Position numbers and translations under genes: made by a program. A stretch of 64,000 bases of DNA, from NCBI GenBank assembly GCA_052170475.1, contig JBQNAL010000003.1, positions 1-64,000 on the forward strand, read 5' to 3'. The DNA comes from CAJPQU01 sp052170475 (lineage in GTDB: Bacteria > Bacillota > Negativicutes > Selenomonadales > Selenomonadaceae). A model generated the notes under the pieces. It was given only the letters and a program-made list of their open reading frames with translations. It did no database searches and was not told where the DNA came from. Below are positions 51,086-60,026 of this stretch, one piece after another (the first letter of the stretch is position 1; the number at the start of each line of letters is the position of its first letter).

Positions 51086-52501
51086 CTATTTCGCGCTTGC
51101 TTCTCGTTTCCCTTGCAAATAGTCGTCGATCGCCGCGGCGGCTTTTTTCCCGGCACCCATGGCTAAGATGACGGTGGCCGCGCCGGTTACGATGTCGCCG
51201 CCGGCGAAGACGCCGGGTTTGGTGGTGGCACAGGTGGCCGGATCGGCGATGATGTTGCCCCGGGGATTTGTCTCCATGCCCGGCGTGGTGGAGGCGACGA
51301 TGGGATTGGGGCCTTGGCCGATGGCCATGACGACGGTATCCGCCGGAATTTCCGCTTCGGATCCGGGTACAGCCACCGGGCGGCGGCGACCCGAATCGTC
51401 CGGCTCGCCCAATTCCATGCGGACACATTGAAGCGCCCGCACCCATCCCTCTCCGTCGCCAAGGACGGCCACGGGAGTATGGAGGAGCCGAAACTCGATG
51501 CCCTCTTCTTTGGCGTGGTGTACTTCCTCTTGGCGCGCCGGAAGCTCCTCTTCCCCCCGCCGGTAGACGATAGAGACCTTAGCCGCGCCTAAGCGGAGCG
51601 CGGTGCGGGCCGCGTCCATGGCGACGTTGCCGCCCCCCACCACCGCCACACTTTGCCCCACCCGAAGGGGCGTACCGTACTCGGGGAAACGGTACGCCTT
51701 CATCAGGTTGCAGCGGGTCAAAAATTCATTGGCGGAGTAAACGCCGTTGAGGTTTTCCCCGGGAATGCCCATGAAGTGCGGCAGTCCCGCCCCGGTGCCG
51801 ACAAAGACGGCGTCGAAGCCTTCTTCCGTCAAAAGCTCGTCCACCGTGTAGAGCTGCCCCACGACGCTGTTCAGCTCGATGGCGACCCCAAGCGCTTTTA
51901 GGGATTCAATCTCTTTTTCGACGATCGCTTCCTTGGGCAGGCGAAATTCGGGGATGCCGTAGGACAGGACGCCCCCCGCCGTGTGGAGCGCCTCGAAAAC
52001 GGTGACGCGATAGCCCCGCCGCGCCAATTCGCCGGCCGCCGAAAGACCCGCCGGCCCGGCTCCGACGACGGCGACCCGCTGGGCGTCCCCTGCGTACGTT
52101 ATCGGTGGTATCGTTTTTTCCCGCGCCAAATCCCAATCGGCGGCAAAGCGTTCCAACCGTCCAATGGCGACGGCTTCGCCGCGCTTTCCTAAGACGCAGT
52201 TTTTTTCGCACTGGTTCTCCTGCGGACAGACGCGCCCGCAGACCGCGGGGAGCGCGTTCGTCTCCTTGATGACGGCGATGGCTCCCGCGTAATCGCGCGC
52301 CTTGATGCGGTCAATGAACCCGGGAATATCGACCCCGACGGGACATCCCTGACGGCAAAGGGGAACCTTACAGTGCAGACAGCGCTCGGCCTCGGCCACG
52401 GCGGTTTCTTCGTCGTAGCCCAGCGCCACCTCGGCGAAGTTGTGCGCGCGAATCGCCGGTTCCTGCTCCGGCATGGGGTGTTTCTTCAAGGGCAGCGCCA
52501 T
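51086..52501 (-). CDS. nfnB: NfnB-type flavoprotein, glutamate synthase small-chain family
   Basis: FAD and iron-sulfur protein of 471 residues. The N-terminal part has the double cluster motif CLHCKVPLCRQGCPVGVDIPGF and CGRVCPQENQCEKNC; then VAVVGAGPAGLSAAGELA (FAD) and VAVVGGGNVAMDAART (NADP) follow. Alone it resembles the small subunit of glutamate synthase, but it is coupled to an NfnA-like gene, which points to the electron-bifurcating NADH-dependent ferredoxin:NADP oxidoreductase. The ATG at 52501 follows GGGGAGGTG; a GTG at 52510 is the alternative. Confidence 0.88.
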   Translation of the reverse strand: MALPLKKHPMPEQEPAIRAHNFAEVALGYDEETAVAEAERCLHCKVPLCRQGCPVGVDIPGFIDRIKARDYAGAIAVIKETNALPAVCGRVCPQENQCEKNCVLGKRGEAVAIGRLERFAADWDLAREKTIPPITYAGDAQRVAVVGAGPAGLSAAGELARRGYRVTVFEALHTAGGVLSYGIPEFRLPKEAIVEKEIESLKALGVAIELNSVVGQLYTVDELLTEEGFDAVFVGTGAGLPHFMGIPGENLNGVYSANEFLTRCNLMKAYRFPEYGTPLRVGQSVAVVGGGNVAMDAARTALRLGAAKVSIVYRRGEEELPARQEEVHHAKEEGIEFRLLHTPVAVLGDGEGWVRALQCVRMELGEPDDSGRRRPVAVPGSEAEIPADTVVMAIGQGPNPIVASTTPGMETNPRGNIIADPATCATTKPGVFAGGDIVTGAATVILAMGAGKKAAAAIDDYLQGKREASAK

Positions 52502-52506
52502 ACCCG

Positions 52507-53346
52507 TCACCTCCCCAGCCCGATCCGGCAGACATGCGCCCGTGCCGCCGCTTCCATGGCCCGATACATGCCTTGCCGGGCGGAAAGTTCCTCAAAATCC
52601 ACGACAGCGCCGTCAAACTCCGGCCCATCGACGCAGGCAAATTTCGTTTTTCCCCCCACTTCGACGCGGCAGCCGCCGCACATGCCGGTTCCGTCCACCA
52701 TGACGGGGTTCAGGCTGACGATGGTCTTGACGCCCCAAGGCCGCGCCGTTTCCACCACATTTTTCATCATCGCCACCGGCCCGATGGCGTACACGAGGTC
52801 GATCTTTTCGCCCCGCTCGAAGAGCTCTTTCAGCGCCGTGGTGACAAAGCCCTCGATCCCATAGGAACCGTCGTTTGTCGTCACGAGTACCTCGTCGCTT
52901 GCCGCCCGCATTTCCTCTTCCATGATGAGAACCTCGCGGCTTTTTGCCCCCAAGATGGAAATGACCCGATTGCCGGCCTCCTTCATGCCCCGGGCAATGG
53001 GGTACACCGGCGCGACGCCGATGCCGCCGCCAACGCAGACGACGGTTCCCATCCCAGCCGCAATGTGGGAGGGCTGTCCCAATGGCCCCACCAAGTCGAG
53101 AAGGTCGTCCCCTTCTTCCATCCGCGCCAAAAGCTCGGTCGAAGCGCCCACCACTTGAAAAATCACGGTAATACTGCCCTGCTCGCGGTCGAAATCCGCC
53201 ACCGTCAAGGGGATGCGCTCGCCTCGTTCATCCCCTCGAAGAATGACGAACTGCCCCGGCTGCGTCTTTTTTGCCAGCCGGGGCGCCTCGATCTCATAGC
53301 GGTAAACGCCTGACGACAGACATGCTTTTTCCCGTATCGTAAACAT
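52507..53346 (-). CDS. nfnA: NfnA-type ferredoxin-NADP reductase subunit
   Basis: FAD/NAD and [2Fe-2S] protein of 279 residues, similar to the electron-transfer subunit of dihydroorotate dehydrogenase. It has the flavin-binding RIPLTVAD, the nucleotide-binding GGGIGVAPVYPIARG and a C-terminal cluster site GMCGGCRVEVGGKTKFACV. ATG at 53346; an upstream GTG at 53355 is possible. It pairs with nfnB directly downstream. The complex would link NADPH, NADH and ferredoxin pools. Confidence 0.88.
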   Translation of the reverse strand: MFTIREKACLSSGVYRYEIEAPRLAKKTQPGQFVILRGDERGERIPLTVADFDREQGSITVIFQVVGASTELLARMEEGDDLLDLVGPLGQPSHIAAGMGTVVCVGGGIGVAPVYPIARGMKEAGNRVISILGAKSREVLIMEEEMRAASDEVLVTTNDGSYGIEGFVTTALKELFERGEKIDLVYAIGPVAMMKNVVETARPWGVKTIVSLNPVMVDGTGMCGGCRVEVGGKTKFACVDGPEFDGAVVDFEELSARQGMYRAMEAAARAHVCRIGLGR

Positions 53347-53377
53347 CGCGGTCACGCCCCCTTCACCGTCCCGCGCC

Positions 53378-54115
53378 TTACACGAAAACGCCCGACAAAT
53401 ACGCCGTCAGATCCGTTCGGATGGGCATGAGATAGACGCTCTCCCCCCGGCTTTGGGCAAAGGCTCGCACCTCGCGGGCAAAATCAACGCTCCACGCCAA
53501 GGTCGCCGCGAAATTTTTCGGGAACACCACATGATTTTTCAGTTCCCAATAGCTTTTCGCCCGCTCCGACTCGACGGGGGATACCCCCCAATAGACCTCC
53601 AGCCCCTCCAACATGTCGGCGTACATCGCCAAGAGCCGCAGATCGAAAAACGGCTGGGTGAAAAAGCCCGCCGCCCCGGCCTGCAATTTCCGGCGAATGC
53701 GGTACTGCTCCTGCTGCATACTGCCCCGATACTGATCGATTCCGGCATACACCAAAATCTCCGGCAATTCCTCCCGAAATTTCCGAATGACATCCGTCGT
53801 CACCGTCGGATAAACGGTATGCGCCATGTCCTGCGGCGGATCGCCCTCGATGATGAGCACTTCCTTGATCTCGTTTTGGCGCAGATACTCCCCCATGGCA
53901 AGCGGCCGCTCCAAATCGACGTCCATCGCCCGAATGTGGGGCATCGCCGCCGGGAAATATTGCTGCGCCAGCGCCGCCCCCTCCCAGCTTCGCGTGGGAA
54001 AGCGCAAGAGGTCGGGGACATTGATCAGATCGACGGCAAAGCCGCCTTCCTTGAGCGCCGCCAATTCCTCCCGCAAGGTGTCCCGGGGTACTAACTCTAC
54101 CGATATGCGTCCCAT
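53378..54115 (-). CDS. metF: Methylenetetrahydrofolate reductase, short MetF-like
   Basis: The 245-residue protein has the MetF TIM-barrel features: SVELVPRDT at the start (E. coli MetF has SFEFFPP), EVLIIEGDPP, GAAGFFTQPFFD and GVSPVESERAK. It is about 50 residues shorter than E. coli MetF, which may reflect a compact form or a missing segment at the end. It lies between fhs and nfnA, so it probably draws on the folate one-carbon pool supplied by Fhs and FolD. Confidence 0.83.
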   Translation of the reverse strand: MGRISVELVPRDTLREELAALKEGGFAVDLINVPDLLRFPTRSWEGAALAQQYFPAAMPHIRAMDVDLERPLAMGEYLRQNEIKEVLIIEGDPPQDMAHTVYPTVTTDVIRKFREELPEILVYAGIDQYRGSMQQEQYRIRRKLQAGAAGFFTQPFFDLRLLAMYADMLEGLEVYWGVSPVESERAKSYWELKNHVVFPKNFAATLAWSVDFAREVRAFAQSRGESVYLMPIRTDLTAYLSGVFV

Positions 54116-54128
54116 TTGCCGCGCCTCC

Positions 54129-55796
54129 TTAAAACAGCCCGACGATACGGCCGTCTTCCGTGATGTCCATGTTTTCCGCCGCCGGATGCTTCGGCAGCCC
54201 CGGCATCGTCAAAATATCGCCGGTGAGCGCCACGATGAAGCCCGCCCCGGCGGAAAGGCGCAGTTCCCGCACCGTGATCCGAAACCCTTGGGGACGTCCT
54301 ACCTTCTTCGGATCGTCGGACAGGGAATATTGTGTCTTCGCCATGCAGACGGGCATTTTGTCGAGTCCCAGCGCCTCGATCTCCGCCATCGTCCGGCGTG
54401 CTTCATCGGTAAAGTCCACGCCCTCCGCCCCGTAAATCTTTCGGGAAACCGCTTCAATCTTCGCCGAAATCCGTTCCTCCACCTCGTAGAGGGGGTGAAA
54501 CTCCGCTTTCTTTTCCATGGCCGCCGCGACCTTTTCCGCGAGCAAGAGGCCGCCTGCTCCCCCCTTCGCCCAAACTTCGGATAGCGCCACCGCCGCGCCG
54601 AGTGCCTCACACGTTTCCTCCACCAAGGCCAATTCCTCCGGCGCATCCGTGGGGAACACATTCACCGCCACCACGGCGGGAAGCCCGAAGGCGTGGATAT
54701 TCTCAATATGCTTTACGAGATTGTCCATGCCCCTTTTCAGGGCGTCCTCATCGACCCGCGCCAGCGCCTCCTTCGGCATACCGCCGTGCATTTTCAGCGC
54801 CCGCACCGTGGCCACGATGACCACGGCATCCGGGTGAAACCCGGCGAAGCGGCACTTGATGTCCAAGAACTTTTCCGCCCCCAAGTCCGCGCCGAAGCCC
54901 GCTTCGGTGACGACGTAATCGGCGAATTTCAAGGCGAATTTCGTCGCCATGATGCTGTTGCAGCCGTGGGCGATATTGGCGAAGGGGCCGCCGTGGATGA
55001 ACGCCGGCGTGCCTTCTAAGGTCTGCACCAAATTCGGCTTGATCGCGTCCTTGAAGAGGAGCGTCAAGGCGCCCGTGACGCCTAATTCCTTCGCCCGAAC
55101 GGCTCGCCCCTCGAAGGTATACGCCACCACGATCTCGCCCAAGCGCCGCTTCATATCCGCTAACCCGTCAGCGAGGCAAAGAATGGCCATCATCTCCGAG
55201 GCCACGGTGATGTCAAAGCCCGTTTCCCGAGGGACGCCATGCGCTTTGCCGCCCAACCCGATGACCACATGGCGCAGCGCCCGATCGTTGAGATCGAGTA
55301 CCCGCTTCCAGACCACGCGGCGCGGGTCAATCTGAAGCGCGTTCCCCTGCTGCAAATGGTTGTCCACCACCGCCGCCAAGAGGTTATGCGCCGCGGTGAC
55401 CGCGTGAAAATCCCCGGTGAAGTGAAGATTGATGTCCTCCATGGGAACCACCTGCGCGTAGCCGCCGCCCGCCGCCCCGCCCTTCATGCCAAAGCACGGC
55501 CCAAGCGACGGCTCCCGCAGCGCCACCGCCGTCTTTTTCCCCTGCCGATGAAACGCGTCCGCCAAGCCGACGCTGGTCGTCGTCTTGCCTTCTCCCGCCG
55601 GCGTGGGGTTGATGGCCGTCACCAACACCAACTTCCCATTGGGACGGTCTTTCACCCGCTCCCACGCCGCTGACGCAATTTTCGCCTTGTAGCGGCCGTA
55701 AGGCTCGATCTCGTCCTCCGTCAAGCCCAGCGCCGCCGCGATCTTGCCGATAGGCTGTACCGCCGCTTCCTGCGCGATCTCCACATCCGATTTCAT
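54129..55796 (-). CDS. fhs: Formate-tetrahydrofolate ligase
   Basis: ATP-dependent formyl-THF synthetase, 555 residues, complete. It has the P-loop TPAGEGKTTTSVGLADA near 60, PSLGPCFGMKGGAAGGG, and the internal family motifs FIHGGPFANIAHGC and EAGFGADLGAEKF. ATG at 55796 (GAGGGGGC upstream) is preferred to the start of the frame at 55817. First gene of fhs-metF-nfnA-nfnB. Confidence 0.96.
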   Translation of the reverse strand: MKSDVEIAQEAAVQPIGKIAAALGLTEDEIEPYGRYKAKIASAAWERVKDRPNGKLVLVTAINPTPAGEGKTTTSVGLADAFHRQGKKTAVALREPSLGPCFGMKGGAAGGGYAQVVPMEDINLHFTGDFHAVTAAHNLLAAVVDNHLQQGNALQIDPRRVVWKRVLDLNDRALRHVVIGLGGKAHGVPRETGFDITVASEMMAILCLADGLADMKRRLGEIVVAYTFEGRAVRAKELGVTGALTLLFKDAIKPNLVQTLEGTPAFIHGGPFANIAHGCNSIMATKFALKFADYVVTEAGFGADLGAEKFLDIKCRFAGFHPDAVVIVATVRALKMHGGMPKEALARVDEDALKRGMDNLVKHIENIHAFGLPAVVAVNVFPTDAPEELALVEETCEALGAAVALSEVWAKGGAGGLLLAEKVAAAMEKKAEFHPLYEVEERISAKIEAVSRKIYGAEGVDFTDEARRTMAEIEALGLDKMPVCMAKTQYSLSDDPKKVGRPQGFRITVRELRLSAGAGFIVALTGDILTMPGLPKHPAAENMDITEDGRIVGLF

Positions 55797-55864
55797 GTTG
55801 CTGCCCCCTCGTCCCACATTCCCTATTCACATGGGTTCTCTTTCATCGCGGCTGGCTCTTTGTC

Positions 55865-55903
55865 AAATGTTGTGGATGATATTTTTGTCATACCACAACA
55901 TTT
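55865..55903. repeat. Inverted repeat between fhs and hepT
   Basis: AAATGTTGTGG (55865-55875) and CCACAACATTT (55893-55903) are exact complements, extended by ATGA/TCAT inside. It directly adjoins TGTCAA (minus-strand TTGACA, 55861-55866), a possible -35 of fhs. It may be an operator or a weak terminator for hepT; there is no long U run. Confidence 0.5.
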
Positions 55904-55965
55904 ATGATAGAGCCCTAATTGAACCATTACCCTCACAACCTATAAGTTATCGTGGTAATTTTCTA

Positions 55966-56328
55966 TCATACGTCATCGGCATTCTCACTTTCCGTCAAAC
56001 ACAACCTTAGCTGCTCTATCAAAATTGGTAATTCTTCAAAAACGACTTCCGCTATAATATTCCAGTTTGTTCCATCATAATCATGCACAAGACGATGCCG
56101 CAAGCCTGCGATCATCGCCCATGGAATCTCACTATGTTTCGCTTTATACTCCGGGGGCAAATTATGGCTATGCTCCCCCATATTATATAGCGGCGTTGTG
56201 ACAAGCCACTGCAACGGCAACTGTGTCATCAGTGCTTCTTTTTCAATGCTATTTTTTAGGATATATTCCTGCAGGCGAGCGGCATAGTCATATATCTTTT
56301 GAACTCTTTGTCGATCGGAATACTTCAT
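55966..56328 (-). CDS. hepT: HepT-type HEPN toxin
   Basis: HEPN-domain (DUF86) protein of 120 residues with the catalytic RNase motif Rx4HxY, seen as RHRLVHDY near residues 83-90. It overlaps the nucleotidyltransferase gene by 4 bases in the order antitoxin then toxin, the usual mntA-hepT layout. The pair is AT-richer than the surrounding folate genes, so it was probably acquired. Confidence 0.9.
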   Translation of the reverse strand: MKYSDRQRVQKIYDYAARLQEYILKNSIEKEALMTQLPLQWLVTTPLYNMGEHSHNLPPEYKAKHSEIPWAMIAGLRHRLVHDYDGTNWNIIAEVVFEELPILIEQLRLCLTESENADDV

Positions 56329-56627
56329 GCCACCAAAACCTTTTCTTTCATAATTGTTTTGTAGAAATTACTGTCCGGGTTGACTTCACCTATCTCAAAA
56401 ACATCTACTTTTTTCTCTAACGTCTCTCGCAAATCCTCTGCCAGAGCAAAAATCATCGTTCGCTTAAACTTTTCTCCACCGTAAACCAAAAAATCCAAAT
56501 CACTATTTTCGTCTGCTTCACCTCTCGCATATGAGCCAAACAAATAAATTTCTTTCACACGGTATTTATCAGCAAGTGGTTTTACCTTCGCAACAATATG
56601 TTCCATTGTAAACACAGGCTTCTGCAT
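56325..56627 (-). CDS. mntA: MntA-type nucleotidyltransferase antitoxin
   Basis: Minimal nucleotidyltransferase of 100 residues with FGSYARGEADENSDLDFLV, the GSx10DxD signature. MntA enzymes AMPylate a tyrosine of HepT to silence it. AGGAGG lies seven bases before the ATG at 56627; another ATG at 56630 is closer to it. The gap 56631-56809 toward folD contains no gene. Confidence 0.9.
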   Translation of the reverse strand: MQKPVFTMEHIVAKVKPLADKYRVKEIYLFGSYARGEADENSDLDFLVYGGEKFKRTMIFALAEDLRETLEKKVDVFEIGEVNPDSNFYKTIMKEKVLVA

Positions 56628-56809
56628 CATAATCCCTCCTGTTCACTCATATCATTATATCAGATAACCGCGCAGCTTTTCCTCTGATTGCCTACGATGC
56701 TGGCAAGAACCACGATCAGAGTACTCTTGCTTCATCCTGAAAAGTTAGGCGGCATTTCGTCTATCATCACATTGTATCGTTATCGACGTTACGTCGTTAT
56801 ATGCCGCGC

Positions 56810-57673
56810 CTATTTCTCTATTTGGCGCTCTGCCGCCGTCACCGTGTTCTGCATGAGCATGGCGATGGTCAAAAGCCCCACGCCCCCCGGCACCGGCGTG
56901 ATGGCGCCCGCCACCTCTTTCACCGCCGCAAAATCCACGTCGCCCACCAATGTTTTCGGCGCGATGCGGTTGATCCCCACGTCGATCACTGTCGCGCCGG
57001 GCTTCACCATATCGGCGGTGACGAAGTTCGGCCTGCCCACGGCCGCCACCAAAATATCCGCTTCCCGAGCGATGGCGGCAATCTCCTTCGTATGGGAGTG
57101 GCAGACCGTGACCGTGGCGTTTTTCGAGAGGAGGAGCGCCATCATGGGCTTGCCAACGATATTGCTGCGGCCCAAGATCACCGCCCGCGCCCCGTCCATG
57201 GGAATGTCCGCCAACTCCAACATGCGAAGGCACCCCGCCGGGGTGCAGGGCACCAAAGACGGCACCCCCACCGACAGCCGCCCCACGTTCACCGGGTGAA
57301 AGCCGTCCACGTCCTTCTCCGGGAGAATGCGGTTCAACACCTCCGGCTCTGCTGCCGCCAAGGCTTTCGGCAGAGGAAGCTGCACTAAAATGCCATGCAC
57401 ACGCTCGTCGGCGTTCAGCTCGTCGATTTTGGCCAAAAGCGCTTCCTTCGTCGTCTCCGCCGAAAGTGTCACCGCCGCCGAATACAGCCCCAATTCTTCA
57501 CAGGCGCGGTGCTTGTTGCGCACATACACCTCCGAGGCCGGATCATGACCCACAATGACGACCGCCAAGCCCGGGCGGACGCCGGTGCGCCGCGTCAGCG
57601 CCTCCGCCTGCCGCTTCGCATCCTCCTTAATGCGCTGGGCAAATTCTTTCCCCGATAAAATTCTTGCCGTCAT
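56810..57673 (-). CDS. folD: Bifunctional methylenetetrahydrofolate dehydrogenase/cyclohydrolase FolD
   Basis: Interconverts methylene-, methenyl- and formyl-THF, 287 residues. It has the catalytic lysine region YVRNKHRACEELG, VHGILVQLPLP, DVDGFHPVNVG, and the Rossmann GRSNIVGKP; the end PVPGGVGLLTIAML is intact. ATG at 57673 with GGAG eight bases upstream is preferred to a GTG at 57682. It follows ubiA by 32 bases and precedes the HepT/MntA pair. Confidence 0.95.
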   Translation of the reverse strand: MTARILSGKEFAQRIKEDAKRQAEALTRRTGVRPGLAVVIVGHDPASEVYVRNKHRACEELGLYSAAVTLSAETTKEALLAKIDELNADERVHGILVQLPLPKALAAAEPEVLNRILPEKDVDGFHPVNVGRLSVGVPSLVPCTPAGCLRMLELADIPMDGARAVILGRSNIVGKPMMALLLSKNATVTVCHSHTKEIAAIAREADILVAAVGRPNFVTADMVKPGATVIDVGINRIAPKTLVGDVDFAAVKEVAGAITPVPGGVGLLTIAMLMQNTVTAAERQIEK

Positions 57674-57705
57674 CTTCGCCACTCCATTTCATCTCGATGG
57701 AAAAA

Positions 57706-58557
57706 TCAAAAATAATAGCTGATCGCCGTACAGAGCGCCATCGCCACGGCGACAATCCCGTTGCGCATGAAATACCGCTGCGTCAGCCAGCGAAAATCCC
57801 GAATGTCCACGATACGGTGCTGATAAAAAAGCGTCGCCGCCGCAATGACCACCCCGATGTAGTAGGGGAACGACAGGTGCAAAAGCGCCCCCAAGGCAGC
57901 GAAGCAAAGGAGGCAGAGGACGTGTCCCGCCCGCGCCAGCGCCACCGCCCGCACCGGCCCCACCGCCGTGGTCAAAGAGTGCAGTCCATGGGTGCGGTCA
58001 AAGGCTTCGTCCTGCACGCCGTACAGCACATCGAACGCCCCAATCCAAATGCCCACCGCCGAGCAGAGAAGCAGCATGGGGAGATCGATGTGTCCCCCCG
58101 CCGCCATCCAGCCCCCCGCCGGCGCCATGGCGATGGCGACGCCTAAGACGGCATGACATAGCCCCGTCACGCGCTTCATGAAGGGATAGATCACGAACGG
58201 CAGCGCCGCCAGCGGCAAAAGGCGCAGGCAGACGGGGGGGAGCTGCGCCACCGCGTAAAGGCAAAGCGCAAGGCTCGCCGCGATGAGGAGGAGCGCTTCC
58301 CCCCGCGTCACTGCCCCCGTCACCATGGGGCGCTTCGTAAAGCGCGGATGCACCTTATCGTATTTGAGATCGACGAAATTATCAATGGCGAGCGCCGCGC
58401 TCCGCGCCCCCGTGACGGCCAGCGTGATCCAGAGGAGCGTGTCCCAGCCGGGGGCTCCCCCCGCCGCCAAAAAAGCCCCCATGTAGGCGAAGGGAAGGTC
58501 AAACACGGTATGATGTATGGCGATATTTTCGAGGTGCGCCCCGATTTTTCCCCTCAT
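57706..58557 (-). CDS. ubiA: UbiA-family prenyltransferase
   Basis: Integral membrane protein of 283 residues with about eight helices. It carries the two Asp-rich motifs, DNFVDLKYD (about 63-71) and DVLYGVQDEAFDR (about 178-190). It attaches a polyprenyl chain to an aromatic acid in quinone synthesis. It shares the ATGA overlap with ubiD and lies in a cluster with a polyprenyl diphosphate synthase, so a role in menaquinone synthesis, perhaps by the futalosine route (MqnP-like), is likely. Confidence 0.88.
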   Translation of the reverse strand: MRGKIGAHLENIAIHHTVFDLPFAYMGAFLAAGGAPGWDTLLWITLAVTGARSAALAIDNFVDLKYDKVHPRFTKRPMVTGAVTRGEALLLIAASLALCLYAVAQLPPVCLRLLPLAALPFVIYPFMKRVTGLCHAVLGVAIAMAPAGGWMAAGGHIDLPMLLLCSAVGIWIGAFDVLYGVQDEAFDRTHGLHSLTTAVGPVRAVALARAGHVLCLLCFAALGALLHLSFPYYIGVVIAAATLFYQHRIVDIRDFRWLTQRYFMRNGIVAVAMALCTAISYYF

Positions 58558-60011
58558 GAAAACAGTTCCTTCCACCGGCGCGTGACCCGATCGCGCATTT
58601 CCTCCGTCATGACGATCTCGTTCGGCCATTCCCGCGCATGTCCCTCCTCCGGCCATGTCCGCGTAGCGTCGATGCCGAGCTTCGTCCCCCACTTCGGCAT
58701 GGGCGACGAATGATCCAAGACATCCAAGGGGCCGTCCGTCAGCACCAAATCCTGCCGCGCGTCGATGTTGTTAAACACCCGCCACCAGACTTCCTTCTCG
58801 TCCTGCACGTTGACGTGGGCGTCCACCACGATGATCATTTTCGTGAACATCATCTGCCCCATCCCCCAGATGGCCTGCATGACCTTCTTCGCCTGCTGGG
58901 GATACGATTTTTTGATGGACACCATGGCGCAGTTATGGAACACCCCCGTCAGGGGCAGATTGATGTCCACGATCTCGGGGATCATCTGCTGCAAGAGGGG
59001 CAGGAAGATCCGCTCCGTCGCCTTGGCGAGGTAGCAGTCCTCCATGGGAGGCCGCCCCACCACGGTAGCGGCGTAAATGGGATGGCGGCGATGCGTCACG
59101 CAGGTGACGTGAAACACCGGGTAATCGTCCGCCAGCGAATAGTACCCGGTGTGGTCGCCGAAGGGGCCTTCCCGGCGGCGCTCGTCGATGTCTACATAGC
59201 CTTCCAGCACGATCTCGCTGGTGGCCGGCACTTCAAGGTCAACGGTCACGCATTTCGTCAGCTCGACCGACTTATGGCGCAGGAAGCCGGCGAACACCAT
59301 CTCGTCGATGTCGCGGGGCAGGGGCGCTGTCGCCGCGTACGTCACCGCCGGATCCGTGCCGATGGCCACCGCCGCTTCCAAGCGGGTCATGCCCTTCGCC
59401 TTGGCCGCCCGATAGTTCTCCGCCCCATTCTTATGGATGTGCCAGTGCATCCCCGTGGTGGTCGCGTCGTACTTTTGCAGCCGGTACATGCCGACGTTGC
59501 GCTTATCCGTCTCGGGATTTTTCGTAAAGACCAAGGGCAGCGTCACGAAGGGGCCGCCGTCCTCCGGCCAGCATTTCAAAATCGGCAGGATGTCCAGCGA
59601 CGGATTGTCCTTTTCGATCACTTCCTGACAGGGCGCATGGCTCACATACTTCGGGAAATTGATGGCCTTTCGTGCCATGGGAATGAGGGAAATCAAGTCC
59701 ATTTTATGCGAAAAGGAGATGTACGGCAGGCGCATGAGGGCGCGAATCTCCTCGGCAATGTCGTCTAATTTTTCCACACCCAAAGCGAGCGCCATCCGCT
59801 CGTAGCTTCCGAACGCATTCATCAGAACGGGCATATCGTAACCCCGAACGTTTTCAAAGAGGAGGGCGACGTTATCCGCCCCCGTCATCTTGGACACCCG
59901 GTCGGTGATCTCCGTGATCTCTAATTCCGCGTCCACCTCGGCCTTGATGCGCCGAAGCTCCCCGCGTGCCTCCAAGGCGGCGATAAATTCCCGCAAATCT
60001 TTATACGCCAA
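58554..60011 (-). CDS. ubiD: UbiD-family decarboxylase
   Basis: Prenylated-FMN-dependent aromatic acid decarboxylase, 485 residues. It begins MAYKDLREFIAALEARGEL and has GMYRLQKYD, FAGFLRHKSVELTKC, YVDIDERRREGPFGDHTGYY in parts and the late HSSPMPKWGTKLGIDAT. Translation starts with TTG at 60011, with AGGAGG nine bases upstream. With ubiA it probably completes the aromatic part of menaquinone. No ubiX is in the window. Confidence 0.92.
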   Translation of the reverse strand: MAYKDLREFIAALEARGELRRIKAEVDAELEITEITDRVSKMTGADNVALLFENVRGYDMPVLMNAFGSYERMALALGVEKLDDIAEEIRALMRLPYISFSHKMDLISLIPMARKAINFPKYVSHAPCQEVIEKDNPSLDILPILKCWPEDGGPFVTLPLVFTKNPETDKRNVGMYRLQKYDATTTGMHWHIHKNGAENYRAAKAKGMTRLEAAVAIGTDPAVTYAATAPLPRDIDEMVFAGFLRHKSVELTKCVTVDLEVPATSEIVLEGYVDIDERRREGPFGDHTGYYSLADDYPVFHVTCVTHRRHPIYAATVVGRPPMEDCYLAKATERIFLPLLQQMIPEIVDINLPLTGVFHNCAMVSIKKSYPQQAKKVMQAIWGMGQMMFTKMIIVVDAHVNVQDEKEVWWRVFNNIDARQDLVLTDGPLDVLDHSSPMPKWGTKLGIDATRTWPEEGHAREWPNEIVMTEEMRDRVTRRWKELFS

Positions 60012-60026
60012 CAGGACTTCCTCCTT

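Noticed and set aside
55797..55965. Possible tetrahydrofolate riboswitch ahead of fhs
   Set aside because: I could not find the conserved core elements; only an inverted repeat and a TTGACA box are visible.
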